NCBI RefSeq assembly: GCF_000708675.1
Contig: NZ_JELR01000001.1
Location: forward strand, 806,001 to 870,000
Reading direction: 5' to 3'
Length of the DNA: 64,000 bases
DNA from: Microbulbifer sp. HZ11
GTDB lineage: Bacteria > Pseudomonadota > Gammaproteobacteria > Pseudomonadales > Cellvibrionaceae
Shown: positions 28,301-36,131 of the stretch, in pieces
How the letters are laid out: the number at the start of each line of letters is the position of its first letter
Numbering within the stretch: the first letter of the stretch is position 1
Translations under genes and position numbers: made by a program
The notes under the pieces: generated by a model
The model's database searches: none
The model's input: only the letters and a program-made list of their open reading frames with translations
Told to the model about the DNA's origin: nothing

Positions 28301-28879
28301 GGTGCCGGCGAGCTGCTGGGCGAAGAACAGAGCGGCCAGATCCAGAGTGTCGGTTTCAACCTGTATATGGAAATGCTTGACCATGCGGTGAAGGCCATCC
28401 GTGAAGGGCGCACCCCGAATATCGATGAGCCGCTGGAATCACCCGCCGTGGACGTTAACCTGCGCGTGCCTGCCCTCATCCCGGAAGACTATCTACCGGA
28501 CGTACACAGCCGTCTGATCATGTACAAGCGCATTGCCAATGCCGAAAACAAGGACGCCCTGAAGGAGCTGCAGGTAGAGATGATCGATCGCTTTGGGCTG
28601 CTGCCGGAGCCAGTAAAGCACCTGTTCCGCATCACCGAGATCAAGCTGAACGCCAACAAGATGGGCATCCGCAAACTGGAGGCGTCCGCCACCGGCGGGC
28701 GCATCGAGTTTGCCGACAATGCCAATGTTGACCCACTGACACTGGTAAAACTGGTGCAGACACGCCCGACGACCTATCGCCTGCAAGGCGCCAACCAGCT
28801 GAATTTCGTACTCGATGAGAGCGGGCCGGAACAACGTCTGCAACAAGTCAACGATGTGCTGCAACAGCTGTCGCAATAA
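25394..28879 (+). CDS. mfd: Transcription-repair coupling factor
   Basis: An 1161-residue DNA translocase that removes stalled RNA polymerase and recruits UvrA. Order: UvrB-like N-terminal domains, an RNA polymerase-interacting domain (IGAPVVHIDHGVGRYKG and following), and the RecG-like helicase core with Walker A GDVGFGKTEVAMRAAF near 643 and DEEH near 745. The motif TTIIETGIDIPTANTIL and the C-terminal TRCF domain follow. AAGGAAAG lies just before the ATG. Length is normal. Confidence 0.97.
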   Translation: MSQFPPLSPPAFRSQNDRQFWGQLHGAGAALAILNAARASTAPTLLIARNSQEAHQLEVQLKFFNKPRRDSDAGGRNGELKIFQFPDWEILPYDTFSPHQDIISDRLATLYQLPQMGSGIVIVPISTLLHRLAPKDYVAGNALILSEGQKFDLNAQRKLLEQAGYHCVDTVYEHGEFAVRGSLMDIFPMGSNLPYRIDLFDDEIESLRTFDPEDQRTVDKVEQIHLLPAREFPMHKPALAKFLERWHGQFDCDPGPVSIYQDISAGIAPAGIEYYLPLFFDKCASLFDYLPDNSQVFIQGDLQQPVESFWREAENRYQSRRGDLTRPILEPRQVLLNIDEFYGALKSLPRAFFSNETLPEAEGTYNFATTQPPSLPVDGKSEQPLKALEAYLMEYKGRVLFCAESGGRREALLELLSGIRLKPKTIYCWQDFLDSDDPYAITVSPIDQGMVLDDPDLNLIAEPQLFGDRVLQQRRRRKAKEDADNAVKNLAELRIGAPVVHIDHGVGRYKGLQSLDIDGQQAEFLTLEYGDGAKLYVPVASLHLISRYSGADEELAPLHKLGSETWQKAKRKAAEKVRDAAAELLDIYARREARVGHAFGDPGMAYREFASGFPFEETPDQQLAIEAVVGDMLSDKPMDRLVCGDVGFGKTEVAMRAAFVAAHGGKQVAMLVPTTLLAQQHFQSLQDRFADWPVTIEVISRFRSNKEVEAIKERVADGKVDILVGTHKLLQSDLKFKNLGLLIIDEEHRFGVRQKEKLKSLRSEVDILNLTATPIPRTLNMAMAGIRDLSVIATPPARRLSVKTFVRERDDALIKEAILREILRGGQVYFLHNEVKSIERIARELQELVPEARIGIGHGQMRERELEQVMSDFYHKRFNVLVCTTIIETGIDIPTANTILIERADKFGLAQLHQLRGRVGRSHHQAYAYLLTPNKRAMTGDAVKRLEAISEAQDLGAGFTLATHDLEIRGAGELLGEEQSGQIQSVGFNLYMEMLDHAVKAIREGRTPNIDEPLESPAVDVNLRVPALIPEDYLPDVHSRLIMYKRIANAENKDALKELQVEMIDRFGLLPEPVKHLFRITEIKLNANKMGIRKLEASATGGRIEFADNANVDPLTLVKLVQTRPTTYRLQGANQLNFVLDESGPEQRLQQVNDVLQQLSQ

Positions 28880-29008
28880 CGGTACCGGCGGCAGATCCCG
28901 CCGCCAAAGGGTGCTAACATGGATGAATTATTCGCCAGGGCATCGAGCCCTGGCAGGTACATCCCTGGCAAGCCCAAAAAGCGGTTTAGAACAAACGCGG
29001 TAGTGATA

Positions 29009-29992
29009 ATGACCACTTTCAAGACCTTGGTCGCCGAGCGACTGACCCAATCCATCAAAACGGGCGCCGCAGTGGCGGCGACTTGCCTGGCTGCCAGCCT
29101 CACACTGGGTGCGAACGGTGCGCAGGCAGCAGGCTATGCGGGGACCCAATTTGAAATCGAAATGGTGGTATTCAGCCGCACCCAGGGCATGAACGCCTCC
29201 CGGGAAACCTGGCCAACCAACCCTACGCTCAGCTATGACAGCAAGTGGGTCGATTTCAATACACCTTCCTCCGCTGACCCCATGGTGCCAGCCCTGCAGC
29301 CTGCCGCCAATCAGCTGAACAACAAAGCGGCGGCCCTGCGCCGTGACCCAGCTTACCAGGTGCTGTTTCACAAGACCTGGCGCCAGGTGCTGCAAACCGA
29401 GCGCAATGCGCCGTCGGTTCTGATCGATGGCGGGGAAGTCAATGGCGATCACCACCAGTTGGCAGGCAGCGTCAAACTCAGCGTTTCCCGGTATCTGCAC
29501 CTGAGTACGGATCTGTGGTTGAGCGAATGGGCAGATCAATCAGAAAATAGCGGCCAGTGGAGTCCTGCAGCGCAGAGGAGCTTCCCATCGGGTGATGAAA
29601 GCGCTCCAGCTGGTATCGCGGTACCCACGCGCCCACGTGCGCCTGTCGCGCGACAGGTACACATGCCGGGCGACGAACCCATGGGGCTGACATCAGCGGC
29701 CGGCCAGGGCACCGTAGCGAACAGCAACAGCCGCACAGATAGTGGCGGCTTCAGCACCAGCGCGGACCGCGCCGTATTCCATGGCGAGGATGGCGAAATC
29801 GATGCCATGAGCGCCACAACCCGCTCGCTGGAAAAAATCGCAAAGCGTGTAGCGGTATTGCAGGAAGAACGCCGACTGCGCAGTGGCGAGCTGCATTACA
29901 TCGACCACCCCAAACTCGGGGTATTGATTGAAGTGCGCACGGTGACACCATCCGCTGAAGACGATATCGAGCCAGCCGGTCTCACCGATTAA
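29009..29992 (+). CDS. csiV: CsiV-family exported protein
   Basis: A 327-residue protein with a signal peptide ending at GAQA near residue 41. The mature start YAGTQFEIEMVVFSRTQ, followed by W-rich and LRRDPAYQVLFHKTWRQ segments and the C-terminal SGELHYIDHPKLGVLIEVR, is typical of the CsiV family, which sits after mfd in pseudomonads and relatives. The name reflects a described role in peptidoglycan binding and D-amino acid signalling in a marine relative; I recall this from the family and it is not shown here. The ATG at 29009 is preferred to 28919, which adds 30 atypical residues. Confidence 0.78.
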   Translation: MTTFKTLVAERLTQSIKTGAAVAATCLAASLTLGANGAQAAGYAGTQFEIEMVVFSRTQGMNASRETWPTNPTLSYDSKWVDFNTPSSADPMVPALQPAANQLNNKAAALRRDPAYQVLFHKTWRQVLQTERNAPSVLIDGGEVNGDHHQLAGSVKLSVSRYLHLSTDLWLSEWADQSENSGQWSPAAQRSFPSGDESAPAGIAVPTRPRAPVARQVHMPGDEPMGLTSAAGQGTVANSNSRTDSGGFSTSADRAVFHGEDGEIDAMSATTRSLEKIAKRVAVLQEERRLRSGELHYIDHPKLGVLIEVRTVTPSAEDDIEPAGLTD

Positions 29993-30027
29993 TGGCACGC
30001 CGCGCTGTTCGCGCGGCACCAGCGCAC

Positions 30028-30077
30028 AAAAAAGCCCACGGAATAGCAGTATCAGTCTGCTACCCTGTGGGCTTTTT
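30028..30077. terminator. Bidirectional terminator
   Basis: AAAAAAGCCCAC pairs with GTGGGCTTTTT around a longer, partly paired loop. It separates convergent csiV and the cold-shock gene. Confidence 0.85.
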
Positions 30078-30145
30078 ATTTTGGGCCGGTGTCAGCGGCG
30101 CAGCATCGGTGCGCCACCAGAAGCCAACCTGAACGAGGTTGCGAT

Positions 30146-30361
30146 TTACTCGCAGGGAACCACGTCTTCTGCCAGCAGGCCCTTGTCACCCTGCTGCATT
30201 TCAAACTCTACCGCCTGCCCTTCATTCAGGGTCTTGTAGCCGTCGCCGCGGATGCTGCGGTAGTGAACAAAAATATCTTCCGAACCTTCCGAGCTGGTGA
30301 TAAAGCCATAACCCCGGGCATTGTTAAACCACTTCACGGTACCCGTAACGCGATCACTCAT
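30146..30361 (-). CDS. Cold-shock domain protein
   Basis: A 71-residue nucleic-acid chaperone of the CspA family, with RNP1 in [11 protein letters not shown] and RNP2 in DIFVHY. The region is one Csp domain with no extension. The start at 30361 ([12 protein letters not shown]) has GAGG nine bases upstream; the upstream in-frame ATG at 30463 would add 34 residues unlike the family. Which paralogue it is cannot be told. Confidence 0.92.
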   Translation of the reverse strand: MSDRVTGTVKWFNNARGYGFITSSEGSEDIFVHYRSIRGDGYKTLNEGQAVEFEMQQGDKGLLAEDVVPCE

Positions 30362-30715
30362 TAAGCCAACCTCATTTATTGTTATTGCGTTCGCCCCGGT
30401 TGCGGGCGACTCGCCTACCCCAATTGCGGTGACCGTACCCGATATAAAACTCCAATATCGCAAGGCCGGCCACTGTCTCGAAGCACCTGCTCGACATCGC
30501 GAGCAGGTCGTTACCGATTCTTAGATAAAACTGCGCCAGTGTCTAGGTTTGCACGTGAAATTAATGTTACTTCCCATGCACAATGCGCAACATATCACCA
30601 ATTTGGTAACGAAAGTGCCACACTTTTTGACATTTCATGCTCTTTCGCCCCAAATCCCGATTCAGACCAGACGCACAATCCTGTCTTTCCTTGCGCAACC
30701 ATGGTTTTGCGCAAG
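30362..30715. other. Region upstream of the cold-shock gene
   Basis: 354 bases between the mscS-type gene and the cold-shock gene, both on the minus strand, probably holding the csp promoter and a long leader. It contains a small palindrome, ACCAATTTGGT, at 30597-30607. I found no gene. Confidence 0.4.
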
Positions 30716-31858
30716 TCAGGCACCGACGGGGCTCGACGGTTCCGCACGCCGATCGCTCAAGGCCAGCTCGGGAATGTCGGCAATATGCAGAGTCGATGTC
30801 GGGAAGGCACAGGAAGCGCCCTGATCCTCGACAATCTTCAGAATCTTCAGCAATACATCCTGCTTGATTTCGTGATAGCGCACCCAGTCGGTGGTCTTGG
30901 TAAATGTGTAAATAAAGAAATCCAGGGACGAAGGCGCAAACGAATTGAAGTTTACGATCAAGGTCTGATTGGTATCGATCTCAGGATGATTCTCGAGCAT
31001 GGTGCGCACCTCTTTAACGATGGGCGCCATTTTCTGTGCGTCGTCATAACGAATACCAATCGTTTCGTAAATTCGACGATTCAGCATTCGGGATGGGTTT
31101 TCTACCGATATCTGGGTAAACACCCCATTGGGTATGTAGAGCGGACGCTTGTCGAAAGTGCGAATACGTGTGAGGCGCCAGCCGATATCTTCCACTGTGC
31201 CCTCGATTTCCTTTTCTGGTGAGCGCACCCAGTCTCCCACTTTGAATGGTCGATCCAGATAGATCATCAAACCACCGAAGAAATTCGCCAGCAAATCTTT
31301 CGCCGCAAAGCCGATCGCGAGGCCGCCGATGCCCCCCATCGCCAGAATACCGCTGAGGTTGTAGCCCAGCCGCTCCATGACAACCATTGCCGCGGTAATC
31401 AGAATAGAAGCGCGAACCAACTTGCCAATCGCACGTACCGTGGTGGTATCGATGGGTTTGCGTGTATAGCGTGGGTCCGCCATGTTCTGCTCGACTTCTT
31501 TTGCAAATCGCAGCGCAAACCAGGTAACCACCACGACAAACCCGATGGCCCGCGGCTTACCTTCGAGCCAGAGCAGGAGCTCGGCGCCGGTGGCATCACC
31601 GGCACGGGCGGCGGCGAACGTGAGCCCCAACAACCAGACCAGAATCGACGCGGGCGGATTGATCGAATTGACCAACGCATCATCCCACGGGTTGACGGTG
31701 CGCTCGGCGCGCTCCCGCAGCCGGTTGACAAAAATTCCAAGAATCCACGATGCGGTTGCCGTAATTAATACGATGACGAATACTTCGGCAATCCAGAAGC
31801 GGTCATCCCCCACCAGGGAGCGCAAAAACGCTATAACTGACTCCACAAACAACTCCAT
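30716..31858 (-). CDS. Mechanosensitive channel, MscS family
   Basis: A 380-residue membrane protein with four or five predicted helices and the MscS core: the pore-lining helix region GILAMGGIGGLAIGFAAKDLLANFFGG and the beta domain DRPFKVGDWVRSPEKEIEG, which also shows TVEDIGWRLTRIRTFDKRPLYIPN. It opens on membrane tension to release solutes during osmotic down-shock. It precedes the cold-shock gene and follows nagZ on the same strand, but gaps suggest separate regulation. Confidence 0.9.
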   Translation of the reverse strand: MELFVESVIAFLRSLVGDDRFWIAEVFVIVLITATASWILGIFVNRLRERAERTVNPWDDALVNSINPPASILVWLLGLTFAAARAGDATGAELLLWLEGKPRAIGFVVVVTWFALRFAKEVEQNMADPRYTRKPIDTTTVRAIGKLVRASILITAAMVVMERLGYNLSGILAMGGIGGLAIGFAAKDLLANFFGGLMIYLDRPFKVGDWVRSPEKEIEGTVEDIGWRLTRIRTFDKRPLYIPNGVFTQISVENPSRMLNRRIYETIGIRYDDAQKMAPIVKEVRTMLENHPEIDTNQTLIVNFNSFAPSSLDFFIYTFTKTTDWVRYHEIKQDVLLKILKIVEDQGASCAFPTSTLHIADIPELALSDRRAEPSSPVGA

Positions 31859-31924
31859 TGGCTACTGACTTTATTGCTGTGCTCACTAACACGCGCTGTG
31901 TTTTTATCAAAGATTGAGCGGTAT

Positions 31925-32938
31925 TTACATCCAGGAGGCCAGCCACTGACGGGTTTCCTGCCAGCGCGGACTAGCCTCCAACACCTCCCAGGATTGAATT
32001 TTCGCACGGCCACGCATGCGCTCCAGTCGCTGACTGGATGCAGGATCTGGCGTAAAACCCTCCAGCGCTTCCAATACCTCTTTTGCACCGGCGCGATTGT
32101 TACACACAACGCCCATGTCACACCCCGCAGCCATAGCCGCGTGAATTCGCTCCCGGTAGCCGCCGGCGGCGCCAGCCCCCTCCATGGTCAGATCGTCGCT
32201 GAAAATCACACCATCAAACTTGAGACGTTTGCGCAGGATCTCCTGTAACCAGAAGCGCGAAAAGCCCACCGGATTTTCATCCACCCGGGCAAAGCGAATA
32301 TGTGCGGGCATTACCGCCTCCAGCTCGCCGGCAGCAATACACTCGCTAAAAGGCGTGCAATCGGTAGCCAGAACCTCTTCCAGGGAGCGCTGATCCACCG
32401 GCAGTTCTTCATGGCTATCTTCCAGCACCTGCCCATGCCCCGGGAAGTGCTTGCCGGTAGTCGCCATGCCGGCGTCGTGCATCCCCGCCATAAAAGGGCG
32501 GGCTTTCTCCGCCAGTCGCAGTGGGTCCTGCGCAAAACTGCGGTCGCCAACAATGCGACAGAAGTCATCGTCCGCATCCAGTACCGGTGCAAAACTGAAA
32601 TCGATGCCAACCGCCAGTAACTCCGCGGCCAGCAGCCAGCCCACATCTTGCAACTGCTGCTTGTCGGCGCGCGCGCTCAGCGCCTGCATAGACGGGATAC
32701 GGGTAAACGAATCGCGGAAGCGCTGCACTCGCCCACCCTCCTGATCCACCGCCAACAGGATTTCAGGGCGCACAGCGCGAATTTCTTCAATCAGCGCCTC
32801 CAGCTGCGGACGGCTTTCAAAATTGCGCGCGAAAAAAATCAATCCACCGACATGGGGGTGCTGCAACAACGCGCGGTCTTCGTCGGTGAGGGAGTGCCCC
32901 TCCACATCAATCATTACCGGGCCAATCGGCTTAGACAT
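31925..32938 (-). CDS. nagZ: Beta-N-acetylhexosaminidase (GH3)
   Basis: A 337-residue cytoplasmic glycosidase that removes GlcNAc from recycled muropeptides. GH3 features: AVDQEGGRVQRF, GKHFPGHGQVLEDSH with the catalytic His, and the nucleophile aspartate in FSDDLTMEGA. TTGGAG lies nine bases before ATG 32938; the ATG codons at 32953 and 32944 are too close to it or lie before it. The gene follows psrA by 21 bases on the same strand, as in Pseudomonas. Confidence 0.94.
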   Translation of the reverse strand: MSKPIGPVMIDVEGHSLTDEDRALLQHPHVGGLIFFARNFESRPQLEALIEEIRAVRPEILLAVDQEGGRVQRFRDSFTRIPSMQALSARADKQQLQDVGWLLAAELLAVGIDFSFAPVLDADDDFCRIVGDRSFAQDPLRLAEKARPFMAGMHDAGMATTGKHFPGHGQVLEDSHEELPVDQRSLEEVLATDCTPFSECIAAGELEAVMPAHIRFARVDENPVGFSRFWLQEILRKRLKFDGVIFSDDLTMEGAGAAGGYRERIHAAMAAGCDMGVVCNNRAGAKEVLEALEGFTPDPASSQRLERMRGRAKIQSWEVLEASPRWQETRQWLASWM

Positions 32939-32959
32939 CGGCATGAACTCCAAGATGAA

Positions 32960-33655
32960 TTAACGGTTGTCGCCGGTACTGCCCCTCGGCGCACTAGCCC
33001 CCGGAACCTGTCCCGACCCCACTCCTGGCATTGGCGCGGTCAGCATGGCCACTGCGGCCGGCGCCAGGCGCGCCAGGGTTTCTTCCAAGCTACTCTCGGC
33101 GCCAAAATCTTCCCGAAGGATAGCTTCAATGGCGTCAAAGCTCGAAAGAGAAAACACTGTGGCGCCGAGCATAAAGTAAAGACGCCAATAAAAGGTCACT
33201 GGATCGACATGGGGCAGGGCCGCCGCCAGCTGCCCCGCGAAACGCCGGTAGCTGTCACCGTAGCGAGAGACGATAAATCGCCGCAGATGGCCCTGAGATT
33301 GGGTGTAAGCCAGCCCGAGCAAGCGCATAAAGCGCTTGGGGTCGCGCCCCTGACTGGCAAGACCGGCCAAAGCAACGCGGTAGAGGCTCTGCAGGAGGTC
33401 ATCCAGCTGTAAAGGTTCGCTGGCCGCGCCCCGCCGGGTCAGCTCGCGATTCAGAATTTCCGTAAAAGGTGTAAGAAAGCGCTCGAAAACCGCCTGAATC
33501 AACTCTTTTTTAGAACCAAAATGGTAATTCACCGCCGCCAGGTTCACCCCGGCAGTACTCGTGATGGTACGCAGCGAGGTCTCCGTGAAGCCTCGCTCTG
33601 CGAACAGAACTTCCGCGGCGTCCAGAATACGATGGACCGTGTCTGTCTGACTCAT
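32960..33655 (-). CDS. psrA: TetR-family fatty-acid regulator PsrA
   Basis: A 231-residue repressor. The HTH region (RILDAAEVLFAERGFTETSL, then AGVNLAAVNYHFGSKKELIQ) and FMRLLGLAYTQSQGHLR match PsrA as known from Pseudomonas, where it senses long-chain fatty acids and controls beta-oxidation genes and its own gene. The nagZ-psrA-lexA neighbourhood also agrees. A PsrA-type palindrome is found 31 bases upstream of this start. ATG 33655 gives the usual N-terminus; ATG 33676 adds seven residues. The C-terminal 25 residues are a low-complexity Gly/Pro tail. Confidence 0.88.
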   Translation of the reverse strand: MSQTDTVHRILDAAEVLFAERGFTETSLRTITSTAGVNLAAVNYHFGSKKELIQAVFERFLTPFTEILNRELTRRGAASEPLQLDDLLQSLYRVALAGLASQGRDPKRFMRLLGLAYTQSQGHLRRFIVSRYGDSYRRFAGQLAAALPHVDPVTFYWRLYFMLGATVFSLSSFDAIEAILREDFGAESSLEETLARLAPAAVAMLTAPMPGVGSGQVPGASAPRGSTGDNR

Positions 33656-33685
33656 GCCGATTTCACACCAATTCAAACCAACAAT

Positions 33686-33701
33686 TAAAACGCTCGTTTT
33701 A
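33686..33701. promoter_or_regulatory. PsrA-type operator
   Basis: TAAAAC-GCTC-GTTTTA is a perfect inverted repeat containing AAAC-N4-GTTT, the core of the known PsrA site. Its position 31-46 bases before psrA fits autorepression. Confidence 0.65.
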
Positions 33702-33897
33702 CCCGGAGACTAGCATATACCGCCAGCGATGAAACCTGCGCTATTGCGTTGCCCCTCGCAGAAAGCCCCAGTACAGAGTGCGCCGCCAAAGTACCAAGCC
33801 CGCAACCGGCACATTAGAACGGGTATATCGGCTCTGAAAGCGCCGGGAAGGAACCGAAGGCGGACACATCACAACAGTAATAGAGGAGGAGCATGCC

Positions 33898-34230
33898 ATG
33901 GCACGAATCGCTCCGGAAATTGGCAATTGGTTTGAAAATTTCGACACAGGCGACCTCTTCGAAGTGGTTGCCGTAGACCACCCCGCGCGCACCATAGAAA
34001 TCCAGTATGTCGACGGGAGCCTGGATGAAATCGATTTCCAGAACTGGCCTGGGATGCCGGTCATCGGCGCAGCCGCGCCGGAAGATCCAAACGCCGGGTA
34101 CGGCACCGTTGCGGATGAAATGCAGGACGAGGAAGACGCCGGCTACCGCAGTCCGATTTTCTCCCCTGCACAGAGTGCAATCGATCGCCTGGAGGGTGAA
34201 TCCTTTCCCGGTACCGACGAGGGGTTCTGA
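33898..34230 (+). CDS. DUF6763 family protein
   Basis: A 110-residue acidic protein. The first half (IGNWFENFDTGDLFEVVAVD through DFQNWPGMPVI) looks like a small beta-rich domain with a YVDGSLDEI motif; the second half is Asp/Glu-rich and probably flexible. The family is conserved in gammaproteobacteria but has no known function. GAGGAGG precedes the ATG. It lies alone between psrA and lexA. Confidence 0.78.
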   Translation: MARIAPEIGNWFENFDTGDLFEVVAVDHPARTIEIQYVDGSLDEIDFQNWPGMPVIGAAAPEDPNAGYGTVADEMQDEEDAGYRSPIFSPAQSAIDRLEGESFPGTDEGF

Positions 34231-34347
34231 CCGACTCCGGCCATAACTGGCAACCACAGTACGGCACTTGTGCAAAGCACCGTGTGCTCCGTCGGCACAG
34301 ATTCCAAATCTTCGGATAATCGGCACTTGATTGCGCGCCCCTGAAAT

Positions 34348-34363
34348 CTGTATATAATCACAG
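34348..34363. promoter_or_regulatory. SOS box 1 (LexA operator)
   Basis: CTGTATATAATCACAG: CTGT-N8-ACAG, matching the LexA consensus arms exactly. It is three bases upstream of a second box. Confidence 0.88.
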
Positions 34364-34366
34364 CAA

Positions 34367-34382
34367 CTGTATAAAAATACAG
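34367..34382. promoter_or_regulatory. SOS box 2 (LexA operator)
   Basis: CTGTATAAAAATACAG: perfect CTGT-N8-ACAG with an AT-rich centre, ending 17 bases before the lexA start. Tandem boxes at lexA indicate tight autoregulation, as in E. coli. Confidence 0.92.
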
Positions 34383-34399
34383 ACAACAGGAAGGCGCTC

Positions 34400-35008
34400 A
34401 TGACAAACCTCACCGCACGCCAGGCTCAGGTACTGGAATTGATCAAATCCTATCTGGATGACACCGGCTACCCGCCCACCCGAGCCGAAATTGCCCAGGA
34501 GCTGGGCTTCCGCTCTCCCAATGCGGCGGAGGAGCACCTCAAAGCGCTGGCGCGTAAAGGCGCAATCGAAATGATCGCCGGCGCATCCCGCGGTATCCGT
34601 ATTCCCGATTACAACAGCGGCCTGCCTATCGTTGGCCGCGTGGCCGCCGGCAACCCGATTCTGGCGGAAGAAAATATCGAAGAGTATTGCGAGATTCCCG
34701 CCGAGTTTTTCCACCCACCGGCGGATTACCTGCTGCGGGTACATGGTATGAGCATGAAAGATGCCGGTATTCTTGACGGGGATTTACTGGCGGTACAGCG
34801 CACCGACAATATCCGCAACGGGCAGATTGTGGTCGCGCGCATCGAGGACGAAGTGACGGTAAAACGCTTCAAGCGACGCGGCAATCAGGCGACGGTGCAA
34901 CTGCTGCCGGAGAACCAGGACTTTGATGTGATTGAAGTTGATATGCGGGATCGCAGCTTTGCCATTGAGGGTCTGGCGGTGGGTGTGATTCGACAGAATC
35001 CTATCTGA
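34400..35008 (+). CDS. lexA: SOS response repressor LexA
   Basis: A 202-residue repressor with an N-terminal winged helix ([32 protein letters not shown]) and a C-terminal S24 self-cleaving domain. The cleavage site Ala-Gly is in RVAAGNPI, the nucleophile serine in [10 protein letters not shown] and the base lysine in [18 protein letters not shown] precedes the ATG. Two SOS boxes lie immediately upstream. In Pseudomonas sulA follows lexA; here no sulA-like frame is present before the next gene. Confidence 0.97.
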   Translation: MTNLTARQAQVLELIKSYLDDTGYPPTRAEIAQELGFRSPNAAEEHLKALARKGAIEMIAGASRGIRIPDYNSGLPIVGRVAAGNPILAEENIEEYCEIPAEFFHPPADYLLRVHGMSMKDAGILDGDLLAVQRTDNIRNGQIVVARIEDEVTVKRFKRRGNQATVQLLPENQDFDVIEVDMRDRSFAIEGLAVGVIRQNPI

Positions 35009-35038
35009 TGTTGGCGGTGTAAGCGGCGAGCCCTCAGG

Positions 35039-35070
35039 TTTTCTGGATCCCGGCATTCGCCGAGTGGACA
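35039..35070. repeat. Degenerate REP-like element
   Basis: TTCTGGATCCCGGC followed by a damaged second arm (GCCGAGTGGAC). It shares its first 14 bases with the intact element at 36083-36110. Confidence 0.5.
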
Positions 35071-35106
35071 AATCGCCAAACATTCCGTGTCTCGTATTTC
35101 GAATAT

Positions 35107-35134
35107 AAAAAACAGGGCTTTAGCCCTGTTTTTT
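35107..35134. terminator. Bidirectional terminator
   Basis: AAAAAACAGGGC and GCCCTGTTTTTT form a perfect 12-base stem with a TTTA loop, between convergent lexA and the next gene. Confidence 0.92.
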
Positions 35135-35160
35135 ATGTCTGCGAATTAACCACAGAATGA

Positions 35161-35415
35161 TCAGTGAATGGTGTGCTCGGTCAGATCCACGTCTTCTTCC
35201 TCGAACGGCTCCGGCTCCATCTCATTGATGTCCTGTACCGCTTCGATACCAGCCTCAAGCATGGCGCGGGCTACCGCCACCTTGTGTTCCCGCAGAAAGT
35301 GCTGGCTCTCGTCCGAGAAATGAATACGTACCAGCGGTTCCCCTTTGTGACCAGCGCGTCGCAGCGCCACATCACCATTGGACAACTCAATGATTTCGTA
35401 AGTCTCGGTAGACAT
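35161..35415 (-). CDS. Conserved small acidic protein of unknown function
   Basis: An 84-residue protein (TYEIIELSNGDVALRRAG, then SDESQHFLREHKVAVARAML and an acidic tail EPFEEEDVDL). I recall a similar small gene between sulA and topA in Pseudomonas. No catalytic motif is visible. GGAGAAG precedes the ATG. It probably follows the DUF6586 gene in one transcript. Confidence 0.72.
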   Translation of the reverse strand: MSTETYEIIELSNGDVALRRAGHKGEPLVRIHFSDESQHFLREHKVAVARAMLEAGIEAVQDINEMEPEPFEEEDVDLTEHTIH

Positions 35416-35509
35416 TCACTTCTCCAGTAACCGCGTGATTTGGAGCAGTGTAACACAGCGGCGCCTGATTAATCAGCGGGCCGCAGGTGATAGGTTTCGC
35501 GACAGACGC

Positions 35510-36049
35510 TCACCACTCCTGACTGTGTGCCCGCTGGCGCTGAATCAACTCGGACAGGCTCCGGTGCCACTGTTGGACCCGCTCCCGGGTCAGAGGCTGC
35601 TCTGGTGCGACCTCAGCAGAATCCAGCTGACGCACGGGAATCATCGATTGAACGCCCACCGACGTGGTGGATTGTGCATGACCCGAGGACCCGGAGGCGC
35701 TCAACACCCATAACTTGTGCCAGGCGGCAAAGAGGCCTGCAAACCAGCTGTCCGGGTTTTCAGCGAGATTGACCAGTTCACTGGCCTCGCCGCTGAATTT
35801 GCCCCGCTGGGCCACCAGGTTTGCCAGCGCTTGAGCCGTTTGCGGCTCGGCACCTGCGGCGAACCCCAGCTGCATCTGATACCCCTGCTCCGCCAGAAAC
35901 CCCCGGTATCCCCGCCACAATTGCAGAACCGCGGCCTCCAGCAGGGAAGCTTCCAGGAGAGGCGTATCGTCCACTTCGGCACTGGACTGCAGCAGCAGCT
36001 GTGCCTTGCGTAACGCCGACGCCACGGTACCGGTGTAGGGATTACTCAA
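35510..36049 (-). CDS. DUF6586 family protein
   Basis: A 179-residue helical protein (NPYTGTVASALRKAQLLL, EASLLEAAVLQLWRGYRGFL, SWFAGLFAAWHKLW). It matches the conserved gene located beside topA in pseudomonads, with unknown function. The start is TTG at 36049 with GGGGG upstream; the ATG just before it is out of frame. No membrane helix or signal peptide is seen. Confidence 0.68.
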   Translation of the reverse strand: MSNPYTGTVASALRKAQLLLQSSAEVDDTPLLEASLLEAAVLQLWRGYRGFLAEQGYQMQLGFAAGAEPQTAQALANLVAQRGKFSGEASELVNLAENPDSWFAGLFAAWHKLWVLSASGSSGHAQSTTSVGVQSMIPVRQLDSAEVAPEQPLTRERVQQWHRSLSELIQRQRAHSQEW

Positions 36050-36082
36050 ACTGCATTACCCCCTAGTCTTTCTCCCAGATTT

Positions 36083-36110
36083 TCTGGATCCCGGCATGCG
36101 CCGGGATGAC
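36083..36110. repeat. REP-like palindrome
   Basis: ATCCCGGC-ATGC-GCCGGGAT (36088-36107) in a TTCTGG...GACGG frame, between topA and the DUF6586 gene. This is the cleanest copy of the dispersed element. Confidence 0.65.
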
Positions 36111-36131
36111 GGATAGCGGCCTCCCGGCCAA

